In this document: positions 43,938 through 54,153 of the stretch, in pieces | How positions within the stretch are numbered: the stretch's first letter is position 1 | Layout: each line of letters starts with the position of its first letter | Origin: Nereocystis luetkeana | Taxonomy: Eukaryota; Sar; Phaeophyceae; Laminariales; Laminariaceae | NCBI GenBank assembly: GCA_031213475.1 | Contig: JARUPZ010000005.1 | Location: forward strand, 4,069,732-4,133,731 | Direction of reading: 5' to 3' | Length of the DNA stretch: 64,000 nucleotides | Notes under the pieces: generated by a model | Told to the model about the DNA's origin: nothing | Database searches by the model: none | Seen by the model: the letters and a program-made list of their open reading frames with translations, nothing else | Program-made: the position numbers and the translations under genes

Positions 43938-45391
43938 CAGGGCATTCCTCGGGACGCGTTTTCGACTGCGGGACTATCTCCCGCGGGGAGCAGTTACCCC
44001 GGGATTAAACGGTACCATTTGAACGGGATATGGCCACCGCGAGACGGGGTTGCGCGGGAACGGGATTCACACTTTTCCGTGGCGCGAGAGCGGAATCTTA
44101 TTTTGCGCCGCACGCGTTTGTGCGGGCACGGGGCTTCATATTTATCACGGGACCGCGGGATTTGTGGCTGGGTTCGACCGCTGTGTGGTGTGCATCCGAC
44201 GCCTTTACACATCTCATAAGAAACGCGACCCAGTTTCGTTCGTTGTGGATTTTTGTGGGGAGCTGTACCTGTCCGCAAGTGACGTGCAGACGTTGAGTTG
44301 GGAGTTGGTTTTTTGTCTCTTTTTTGTGCGGGACGTGTTTTGAGATGGGAACGGGATATTCTAATTTGTGCGGGACGCGTTCGTGCGGGAACGGAATTTA
44401 CACTTTTCCGTAACGCGGGAGCGGGATATTACCCCCCCATCTTATCGAGGACTTTGATTTCATTTTATTTTATTTTTTTTCTAATGCAATTTGCATCTGA
44501 TTGGCCGAAGATTGAATCACCAAGACGGCATTCTCAAGACAAATAAAATAAAAAACAATTTGAGTGAAAAGTCTTTCGGGACTTTTTTCGTGTGATTTTT
44601 TATTTTCAATTTGGAATTTAGGAGTTGATCAGCTTTGATGTAGGATGTTCATGGTGGGTCAACACCCCCGGTCGAGTCTGGGGTGATTCTTGGCTGTTCG
44701 GTGACCACGATTGAGGCGATAAAACGCGAACCTCAACGCGAGGCGACCGGAGCAATAGCCGCGCCCACGCCCACAGACCATAGCACATCGTACCCCGGCG
44801 GTGGCGATTCAAAAGTAATCATGGCGGCCGCAATCCCAATTTTTCGGCTTGCTCGATCTGCCAACAATCACGAAAACCGAGCAAACGAGCAAAAAAACGG
44901 AGGATACGCTCGAGACCTCGATAGCTGCATCACCGCTGCTGTTCCGCACGTGGCGCTTGAGGGCTTCCTCCGCCCACCCAAGACACCATGAGAGTGGCAG
45001 CTTCCTATCCTGCGCCACCCAAAAGAAGAAGAGGCTGGCGGCGGCGCGCACGCGGCAACGCAAACCTTCGCTCTCGTCTACGCTCGTCACTGTTTGTCGG
45101 CTGGGCGTTGTGTGACGCGGTGCGCTCTTCCAGATTATTCCGAATATTTTTTTATTGACAATTAATACGCCGTTTCCGGACATAGGACACAACCACTTTT
45201 TTTGTTCGAAATCAAATTAAAATTCATTGAACCTAAAAAAATATTTCCAAATAGTTCCCCGTTAAGACGGGCCCGTAGTATGTGCGCGGAATGTTTTTTT
45301 GCAGGAACGGGATTTCAACATTTATAACGGGACCACGGGATTACCCCGAATCCCGCATAATACCGCGGGATCACTCCCGAGGAATGCCCTG
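43938..45391 (+). mobile_element. hAT-like non-autonomous DNA transposon, complete
   Basis: The terminal inverted repeats are exact: CAGGGCATTCCTCGGG at 43938 and CCCGAGGAATGCCCTG ending at 45391. They are flanked by ATTTTTTC (43930-43937) and ATTTTTTA (45392-45399), a 7/8 match to an 8-bp target duplication. CAGGG ends and 8-bp duplications are hallmarks of the hAT superfamily. The 1.45-kb body has G/C-rich subterminal text shared with the copy at 1-581, and an unrelated middle (about 44600-45130). No hAT transposase motif is visible. Open frames of 127 and 102 codons overlap on opposite strands in the middle; they may derive from captured DNA. Confidence 0.8.
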
Positions 45392-47540
45392 ATTTTTTAC
45401 GGTCGGATCACCTGATCCAACCCGGACCGAAGCCCATTTGATACCCTGCTGCCACATACATAGTGGTGCGGAAATACAGTGCCAGCAGCCCTCCGCCGGA
45501 GCCGCCAGAGACCGAGAGTGCGAAGCGCGGACCGTATATACTTCTGTGGGTTGCAATTAGTGATGTGGGTTGCAAATAGCGCTGCAGTTCTAGGAGTGCA
45601 ATTCGCGCTGCCCGTATTCGATCCTATGTTTGATTGTTATTAATAGTGTCACCCCTTCACATTCTGCTCTACTGTATAACTATATAGTGCTACTGCTGTA
45701 CTGCTGTACTGGCGAACCAGGCACACTTTAGTGGTCCCTCAACGATACGTACTACAACTAACTAGTGCCGGTATGCGCCAGCCGACAATACATCAGAAGC
45801 ACTACTGCTGTATTCATAGAGACAACCGACATGTCTGGTTGATCCCACCTGCTGTGGCAAAAGGGATTTTGAAGAAAACACACAGCTGGCACTAAATATA
45901 TACCAGGGTACGAATATCGCGGGCAACCGGCACCATAGAGGGGGCCACTGCTGTGTGCTGTATCTCACACCAACCCCAGAGGAGGAGAGGGAGATCAAGC
46001 TCGACCGCCGTCTCAGTCGGCCGAACTGCCTCAAAACCAGAAGTCACACGGGCTGGCGAGCAGCAGCAGCAGCAGCAGAGCAGCGGCGGCAGCAGCAGCA
46101 GCATTAGCAACAAGACCAGCTCCCGAGGAACCACACGACCCCCTGACCGTGCTATTAATAGCACGACTCGGGAATCAGGCCACCGTTCCCACAGAAATAA
46201 AGAATAGCAACACAACCACCCTGTTGTGATTGTTGCTGTTGTTGCTGCTGCCGCTGCGCTGCGCTGCCGTGACACATCTACGGTACTGCTGCTGCTGCTG
46301 CTGTTGCTGCTGCTCCTTACCAGGTATCACAATCGATCGTACGGTTTACACCGCAGCAGCAGCACAGCTGGGAAAGTCAAGCCATGGAAAGCTACAACGC
46401 AGAGAGCCCACGAGGCCCCTCCACAGGGCGAAGCACAACAGGTGCCACCCCAACATCTGCCACCGAGCTGGTCCGGGTAGATCACCTCTGCCGTCGCCGC
46501 TCAGGCGGTTCACACGAGGGCACTCACGAACACAGACCTACCTACCACAAGAAGCTTCCGCTCAACACGTGTTTGGTCCTCGTGCAGTACTCGTCAAAGG
46601 GGTATATTGACGGCACTCTCCCCCCTTCACGGACATCCGTCAAGTAAATTTATATTATAAACTTGAGTTTAAAACGTCAAATGAATATTTGACGAGTCAA
46701 AACCATTTATTGACGGGTCAACAATGGACCGTCAACCGGCACCTTGGGTACCCGCAGTCACGAAATGCAAGCGGACAACAGCAGCAGTAGTTCCCCTTTC
46801 AAGCTCTCGGTCACAGCGAGGAAGTAAGCACGGCACGCTCCACCACCAGACACACGCCGAAGACGGCATGCTTTAGACCATCATCTACTCACCAGATTCC
46901 GTGTAGTCGAAGCTTCCAACCGCCTCTCTGCTCCTCTGTGTCCTAGCCGGTTGACGCGAAAGTGTGTGCGCTGCTGTGACGGTGAAGCAAAAGCTACGTA
47001 GTGGCGCAGTTTCAAGTAGAATTTCGGAGGCTTCATGCAACCGGGTGACGGGACCACGATTGATCTTGATGTTTCGAACCTTTGATTCGTCAAAAAGAGC
47101 AGACACCACACACTATCAGCCAGAAGCGAGAGTAGGCCGCAGCTGGTAAGCGGTAGTAGGACTCGCAGTAGGGCGTAAACAGCATGTCTTAGTGGCTCAT
47201 ACGTACGGCAGTGGGGGCGGATCGTGCGCTTGCTTCGGACGGCGACGAGACTCTTGTTGAAATTGTATGTGCATGCAGACTGCACGCTCCCCCCAAGGAT
47301 CCTGCCTGGGCTCTGGATCCTGGGAGCGATCTAGATTCCCGCAATACTGAATATTTTCATGGTACAGCTACACTACGTTGACGATGATGATGATGACGAT
47401 GATGGTGATGATACCGTGAGGATGCGAAACTTCGAAGTAGATGTATGAACGAACGCTTGCCTGCTGTTGTGTGGCAAAAAACGTTTCTCGCCCATGCAAG
47501 CTCGTACGGTCATACTTGAATAGGGTTGTTAGGGTTAAGG
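45392..47540. other. Intergenic stretch, no recognisable gene
   Basis: A CCGGCACTA-type repeat lies at about 45760-45950 and CAG/CTG runs at 46060-46105 and 46286-46315. TACCWGGTA is at 46318 and CTATTAATAG at 46152. A cluster of TTGACGG/CCGTCAA words lies at 46608-46735. A 134-codon minus frame (46881-47285) has no recognised domain. Confidence 0.45.
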
Positions 47541-47549
47541 CTAGTAGTC

Positions 47550-47639
<90 letters not shown>

Positions 47640-47657
47640 TTAACAGTAGTAGGAGTG

Positions 47658-47734
<77 letters not shown>

Positions 47735-47735
47735 T

Positions 47736-47829
<94 letters not shown>

Positions 47830-47830
47830 C

Positions 47831-47914
<84 letters not shown>
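47541..47914. repeat. (AGT)n microsatellite, ~370 bp
   Basis: Nearly uninterrupted TAG/AGT/GTA trinucleotides with a few AGC and GGT interruptions. Frames through it give poly-Ser or poly-Val and are not genes. The same repeat continues inside the following tRNA-derived units. Confidence 0.97.
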
Positions 47915-47921
47915 CTTATAA

Positions 47922-48260
47922 GGATTACCCTGGGCAGGGTAATCGATCGGTCTTTTACCCCTATAGCTCAGTAGGTAACACCTTCACATTTGACGTCGTC
48001 CAGGTCACGGGTTCGAATCTCGCTTCGAACGTTTCTTTTACAGAAACGCTTTCGCGTGCACACCTAAGAAACACATCTCCCTGGTTCCCCAGGTAATGAA
48101 ACGAAGCGGGTAGGTCAGCGTATGGACGTACGTATACGGTTCCGACGCCCCAAAGACCCCGCCGTTTAGAGGGGGGAGGAGAGTGTTCTAAGAATTACCC
48201 TGGGCAGGGTAATCGATCGGTCTTTTACCCCTGTAGCTCAGTAGTAGGTAACACCTTCAC

Positions 48261-48310
<50 letters not shown>

Positions 48311-48443
48311 ACGTACGTATACGGTTCCGACGCCCCAAGGATCCCGCCGTTTAGAGGGGGGAGGAGAGTGTTCTAAGGATTACCCTGGGCAGGGTAATCG
48401 ATCGATCTTTTGCCCCTGTAGCTCAGAAGGTAACACCTTCACA
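47922..48443 (+). repeat. Tandem tRNA-derived (SINE-like) units with AGT insertions
   Basis: Unit 1 is 47922-48191 (about 270 bp), unit 2 begins at 48192 and unit 3 at 48378. Each starts with the hairpin ATTACCCTGGGCAGGGTAAT, then CCCCTATAGCTCAGTAGGTA (A box). Unit 1 then has CGGGTTCGAATCTC (B box) and a tail ending TTAGAGGGGGGAGGAGAGTG. In units 2 and 3 an (AGT)n tract replaces the sequence after CACCTTCACA; in unit 2 the tail resumes at ACGTACGTATACGG. A/B boxes mark RNA polymerase III promoters, but the anticodon arm is not intact, so this is tRNA-derived rather than a tRNA gene. Confidence 0.7.
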
Positions 48444-48581
<138 letters not shown>

Positions 48582-48686
48582 TTACGGGGGGCCATAGTTA
48601 ACAGGTCCAAATGTTGTTAGTAAAAATGGTTAAACATATAGGTTTATATGTATACCATAGGTCCTGTTAACTATGGTCCCCCGTAA
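48582..48686. mobile_element. TA-MITE copy c, inserted in (AGT)n
   Basis: 105 bp, with ends TTACGGGGGGCCATAGTTAA and complement, flanked by TA on both sides. Its arms match for about 27 bp. (AGT)n on either side shows a clean insertion event. Confidence 0.85.
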
Positions 48687-48721
<35 letters not shown>

Positions 48722-48722
48722 A

Positions 48723-49374
48723 TAGTAGTAAATAGTAGTATTGCTGGTAGCTACTAATAGTAGTAGTTAGTGCAGTTGTAGTAGCATTCAGTAGTATACA
48801 TAGAGGCTCTGATACTAGAAGAACCCACGAACGATTTAGATCGTCTAGATCTCAACCTGAGATGACGGTGCCCATGATCTGTATAGTACGGACCCAAAGC
48901 AGAATATTTGTCATAGATCATGCAAAGGTTATACTGTTACAGTTCCTACCCGGCAACATTAGCCATCTAGGATCACACGGATCAGGAATCTGTCAGCTCT
49001 GAAATATGTAGATCTTGAAGTAGGGAGCGACGATCATCCGATGCATCGGACATTGCTAGCAGCAGTCGTATAACCCTGTGTGCCGACCCACAAGCTGAAG
49101 CGACCCCAAATAATGACCTCGAATACTTTTTTTGTGGGCCGCCTGCAGTAGTGTCACAGGCAGCAAAAGCAGCAGCGGGTGCAATTTGTTGCTGCACACG
49201 CATGCTCGTCGCAACGGCCCCCATCTTTGCATAGCAATACGAGCAGGCTCCATTTTGCACAGCATAGACACTTCACGGCCGTGAAGCCCAGAGTTTTTTC
49301 ACGCGGTCGTTAAATCTAGATGCAATAATAAATCTATACCGGTACGAAGTATAGTCGACATCCTCATCTCCGTC
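48723..49374. other. Spacer with GATCTA-type repeat, no gene
   Basis: A diverged GATCTAGATCT-rich segment lies at about 48830-49020. Nothing else is recognised. Confidence 0.45.
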
Positions 49375-49870
49375 CCCCCTATATCTTACATAGGTTGGGT
49401 TGGCGTCGAATGGCAACGACACCGTAAATATATACGCCGCTCACTACTTGAGCTACAGTTAGTAGACAACCAGGCCGTTTTTTGTTTTTTGGCGGTCGGT
49501 CACGGCTCGTGGTCGAGTCGGATCATTTGTGCGGGGCGGAGAACCAATACTCCGCACAAGGGAAATGATCGTATCACGTAGTTTGTCCACGAGGCAGTTA
49601 CATAGCACTCCCATTGCTGCCTCTGGAAGTGGCGACAACGGAAAATAAATCAAGTCATTGAAGCTGTCATCCATGTTCAACAAAAGCTGTCTCAAAAGCA
49701 ATTCGTAGTAGAACGCAGCTCACCATTCATGCGACTCGTCGGACACCCCACGGCGCTTCTCGCTTGGTGCAAGCAATATCTGCCTGGTCGGTGAAAAGGT
49801 CGACATGCCCCGTCTCGGCATTATATGGATGCGAGGGTCAATGATCATACAACTACAGCCATGAACAGGG
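49375..49870 (-). repeat. Poly(C)-linked ~500-bp repeat, near full-length copy
   Basis: It begins with 'TAGGTTGGGTTGGCGTCGA' and contains 'TTTTTTGGCGGTCGGTCACG', 'CTCCGCACAAGGGAA' and 'GAGGCAGTTACATAGCACTC'. It ends with 'GCATTATATGGATGCGAGGG' and 'CATACAACTACAGCCATGAA'. The whole order is repeated at 50495-51015, and the second half at 56560-56860. No long frame spans it. Confidence 0.7.
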
Positions 49871-49889
49871 ATTGTAATCATTGCGAGCC

Positions 49890-50375
49890 AAAACACGAAA
49901 AACGGCTCGGTCGATTTTTATCGTCTTCTTGTCGAAAAATCGGTCGGTTCCGATCGGTTTTGATACCAAAACCGAAACCGAACCAAACACTCTTCGGTCG
50001 GTTTCTCGGCGACGTCAGCCGAATGGTCAACATTTCGAAGCATTCAGTGTGGATAGTAATATGTTGGTATCACGTGACGACATGATCGTATGGTAGTGAA
50101 CAGACTCGGAACGTGTCTCAGTCAGTCTTTTTGTCTTTTTGCTGAAAGTGTAGGTTTCGGTTTCGGTTGGTTTTTCGGTGCTTCCATACAGACATGGTGG
50201 GCGTTTTTTTTTAGATAGAGGACAGGGGAAAAATGAACCGACCGAAAAAAAACGAGTCAGGTTTTCGGCTTCGCATCGTCCCGGCTGCCTTAAACTCAAC
50301 TACACAAGTCGGTTTTCGGTCAGAAAAAAAAGCCGACAAGAATCGCGACCGAAAGAAACGACTTTCGGTTTTCGG
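49890..50375. repeat. (TCGGTTT)-rich repeat with opposing arms
   Basis: TCGGTTTTTCGGTCGGTT-type text alternates with AAACCGAAACCGAACC-type complement. This gives a degenerate foldback like the (CCCGA)-rich family but with another core word. It separates two copies of the poly(C)-linked repeat. Confidence 0.55.
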
Positions 50376-50464
50376 TTCACTAGCCATGCATGACATGATG
50401 AGTACACCCCCCCCCCTTCTATGGCCATACGACAACAGCCATGCATGAGATCGAGTATACATCT

Positions 50465-51032
50465 CTCCTATCGAGGAGCCCCCCCCCCCCCCTAGTTCTT
50501 ATAGGTTGGGTTGGTGTCGATTGGCAACGACACTGTAAAACATGCCGCTCACTACGTGAGCTAGACAACCAGGGTACCGTTTTTATTTTTTTTATTTTTT
50601 GGCGGTCGCCCACAGCTGGTTGTCGAGTTAGATCATTTGTGCGAGGTAAATAACCTTTACTCCGCACAAGGGAATTGATCGTATCACGTAGTGTTCAAGG
50701 TAAGGCACCCAAGAGGCAGTTACATAGTACTCCCATTGCTGTCTCTGGAAATGCCTACACCGGAAATTAAATCAACTCATTGAAGCTGTCGTCCATATGC
50801 AAGTCCGCCTCAAAAGCGGTTCTTAGTAGGATGCAGCTCACCCTTCATGCGACTCGCCAGACACCTCACGGCGCTTCGCGATTGGTGCAAGCAATGTCTG
50901 CCTGGTCGGTGAAAACCCAACATGCTCCGTGCCGGCATTGTAGGGATGCGAGGGTCTATGGTCATACGACTACGGCCAAGCATGAGATCGAGTACATCTC
51001 TCCTATCGAGTACACCCCCCCCCCCCCCCTAT
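50465..51032 (-). repeat. Poly(C)-linked ~500-bp repeat with poly(C) on both sides
   Basis: C runs at about 50470-50492 and 51016-51031 bracket a full copy. At each end the words CATG(C)ATGAGATCGAGTA and 'CTCTCCTATCGAG' precede the C run, so 50440-50492 is the tail of another copy. The body repeats the copy at 49375-49870. Confidence 0.7.
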
Positions 51033-51157
51033 TACATATTCGGAACTCACACGAGACAAAACAACTACCAGTTAGTGAACGATACATTTATTTGCTGAGG
51101 CGACTTTCGAGCATAAAGAACGTGCATCCCTCATGACAAAACCCCATGGTGTTATAC

Positions 51158-51486
51158 GGATTACCCTGGGCTGGGTAATTGGTCGCTCTTTTACCCCTAT
51201 AGCTCAGTAGGTAACTACTTCACATTTGGCGTCGTCCAGGTCATGGGTTCGAACCTCACTTCGAACGTTTCTATTTAGAAACGCTTGCGCGTGCCCAATA
51301 ACACATCTCCCTGGTTCGCCAGGTATTGAAACGAAGCGGGTAGGCCAGCGTACAGACGTACACGGTTCCGACGCCCCAAAGATCCCACCGTTCAGAGGGC
51401 GGGGGAGGTGTTACAAGGATTACCCTGGGCTGGGTAATTGATCGATCGTTTACCCCTATAGCTCAGTAGGTAACTCCTCCACATTA
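51158..51486 (+). repeat. Second array of tRNA-derived units
   Basis: A full unit is at 51158-51417 and a truncated one at 51418-51486. The first carries TATAGCTCAGTAGGTAACTA (A box) and GGGTTCGAACCTC (B box); the leading hairpin is ATTACCCTGGGCTGGGTAAT. It is the same family as 47922-48443 but without AGT expansion. The period is about 260 bp. Confidence 0.7.
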
Positions 51487-54153
51487 GCCTATATATACCT
51501 GTACCACTCCGGGCGGAAATATAAGAGCCGTTTAGACACTAATATATGAATACCAATTGATCATTATATTTACGGACAGGGTGCTAGGTAGGAAGTGTTT
51601 GATGTCGAACGATAATCGAGTTCGAGACGATACGTACCGGTAGACGGGGGAAAAAAAACTACGTAATCGATACGGTTTCGATATTTGATGCGTACATGGA
51701 AGCTTTCGTTCAGTGTCTGCATACAGAAACACGGGGATATATCATTAGGGAGGATGTGGAGGGCATTAAAACGCAGTCGATATGTACGATATATCGAAAG
51801 TTTGATATTCCGATATGTCATACCTGGTATGTCGATGCGATATCCAACACGAGCAGGTACCTGGTATATAACAAGCAAATTGCATTCCAGCGATAAGGCA
51901 TGCCTTATCGGGTGCCTTATCGGGTGCCTTATCGGGTGGTTCTTCAGTGCCCTTAAGGGGCCTGCCAGTCACAAACAGTTTGGCCAAGTGCTACATTATA
52001 CGTAAAACACGCCTATATATGCCGTGTATAGCACGCGTCGTATATGAAACAAGTTCGTACTGGGTATATATTATACCAGGTATACCATATACTACATATA
52101 TCGGTATACTCCGTGCCTTGCTGGCCCGGGATATAACCTCCATATTGACAAAAAAAAAGACCCCGACGCGAGCAAAAACAACCGGTCTCTTAAACCCTTT
52201 CAGAACCATACTGCGAACGAAAACAAATATCTACGTGACTCTGACTATGAAGTCATTTGTCCCGAAAACGGGAGTCCGGTAGTCCGGTCCTGGAGGCGTT
52301 ACGAAGTAGCAGTTTTCGTTCTGCGAACAGCGTGCGTCTTATCGGCTGCTGTCAGAATGAGGCCACCCACGGCTGCTGCCGTATATAATACGGTTATCAC
52401 CCATCACTGATAGTTTTTCGGGAGCTCTTCACCTGAGGAGCTTCATACAATTAGTAAGTCAATAGTAATATAAATACAAAGTCATTAGCACTATTAGTCA
52501 GTCATTTGTACCACTACTACTGTAGTACTGTAGGTCATACTGTTGGTATGTCAATCGTACTGTTAGTAAGTCAACAGTGCTAGATAGGAAGCCACCCAAA
52601 CTGACTTTGCGGAAGCGTGTGCGGTCTAAATGCTGACGAAAAAATAATGCTGTGCAACCAGATTATGAATAGTGTAGACATCTATCAAGGGGGAGGCCCT
52701 CAACCGAGCAACCATATATTATACCCAATCAATGTCGTTTTTTTTTTAATACACTATTTTTCGCAATGAACCTAAGGTCACACGGCTCGTCGGGTTGGCC
52801 ATTCACACGTTTCTCTCACAAAGTCGGTTTCGACTTACGACAGTAATGTACCAATATTACAGAGACCCTCAAGTGAGGCACTTCAGAAAGAATCCGGTGC
52901 AGCCATACCGTAGAATGGATCGCGAATGGGATAGCAATATTTGAGCAATACCGGGTAGGCAGTTCCTTGATTGAGGAGCAGCTCCGTCCGTTCGAAAATA
53001 TCTGCCTCACAAGGAAAAAGAAGTGCCACACCCCTCTACCGTATAGCCCGCGTCTCGTCGAGAAGGGCAAACCAGAGGACACCCTGTATTGGTAATTGCG
53101 CCCTCTTTTTTGTCCTCCAATCGTTCCGGTTTGCAGTGGGGAAAACGCATAGCGTCGGCCGCGAGGATCTACGCTATAAATAATGCGTACACGCGGTGCT
53201 AAATTACGGAAAACAAAAATAAAAACCAAGGACGAATATGTGCTTGGAACAGGCGGCCACGAAAATCGACCTATAGTACCTTTCTATCGCTATGTACTAC
53301 GCGTGAGAGAGACTCGACGAGGAATAAAAATGAGCAAGACAAGAACCAACCTCGACTAACCTTCAGCCTAACTACTAATTCGCGTAAATACCTACAAAGC
53401 TGCTGTTACTTGTACGAGTACAGCTATACATCTATCACAACGCAACTACTAAATGGCGAGGTCTCAAGAGCACACTGGGGCCATGACGCATGGTAATCAA
53501 AACCCACGACGGACCAAAATTTCGCATATCTCCCTTAATGATCACTCCGGGCGGAAATATAAGAACCACTTGGTATTCATATGAATGTCGAAATTGTCCT
53601 TATATTCCCATCCAGAGTGACATGTTTATATAAACCCTACCTGGTTCTGATCGCTGTGTTTGTGCTCCGTGATATAGTACTATCGAAAGCAACAAAACTA
53701 CAATCAAGAAAAGAAAAGCCTGCCCCCTCTCTCGCTCTCTCCACCCGTGAAGCGAGGCCGCGCGCCGCGCTGCCCACCCCTCTGGGCACATACCTCCACT
53801 ACTCACTCGAAAACAGGAAAAAAGAAACTATAAAACAGCAACAGCATACCTATAACGCTTTATTGCAACCTTCCTCGCCCACCAACCCCTAGCTCCAATT
53901 CAGCGGAACGAACAACCCCCCCCCCCCCCCTCCCCTCCAGCCCACCCCCTCACCCAGTCACCCAGCACCATCCCAACTGACTGCGCTACACCGCACCTCC
54001 CCCCCCAATCACCACCACTATCCCAACCCATCACATTATCCCTGCAACCCTCCTCCCCCCCCCCCCCTTACGGTCATACGGCTACGGCCATGCATGACAT
54101 GAGTACTCCCTGCCCCTCCCTGGCCACCCTGACCACCACCACAACCAACCGCG
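51487..54153. other. Intergenic stretch between repeats and GH1 3' end
   Basis: TACCWGGTA sites lie at 51821, 51858 and 52074, and an AAGGCATGCCTTATCGGGTG mini-array at 51885-51945. A small hairpin element lies at 53543-53619, with a half-copy at 51504-51535. Poly(C)/pyrimidine tracts lie at 53917-53960 and 54050-54066, with a fragment of the poly(C)-linked repeat near 54066-54105. A 137-codon minus frame at 52816-53229 has no recognised domain. Confidence 0.45.
53543..53619. mobile_element. 77-bp hairpin MITE candidate
   Basis: CACTCCGGGCGGAAATATAA is inverted as TTATATTCCCATCCAGAGTG at the other end, with four to five mismatches. A single arm with the same start is found at 51504. A target duplication is not clear. 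Confidence 0.5.

Noticed and set aside
44683..45192. Transposase or captured gene inside the hAT-like element
   Set aside because: 102- and 127-codon frames overlap on opposite strands without zinc-finger or RNase H-like motifs; kept only as possible captured DNA.
47441..47974. 177-codon poly-Ser and 131-codon poly-Val frames
   Set aside because: They are read entirely through the (AGT)n microsatellite, and all frames of it are open.
47950..48030. Functional tRNA gene with A and B boxes
   Set aside because: The anticodon arm and acceptor pairing cannot be formed properly, and the segment is part of a repeated unit.
52816..53229. 137-codon minus-strand frame
   Set aside because: No recognisable motif; length is within chance expectation for 64 kb.
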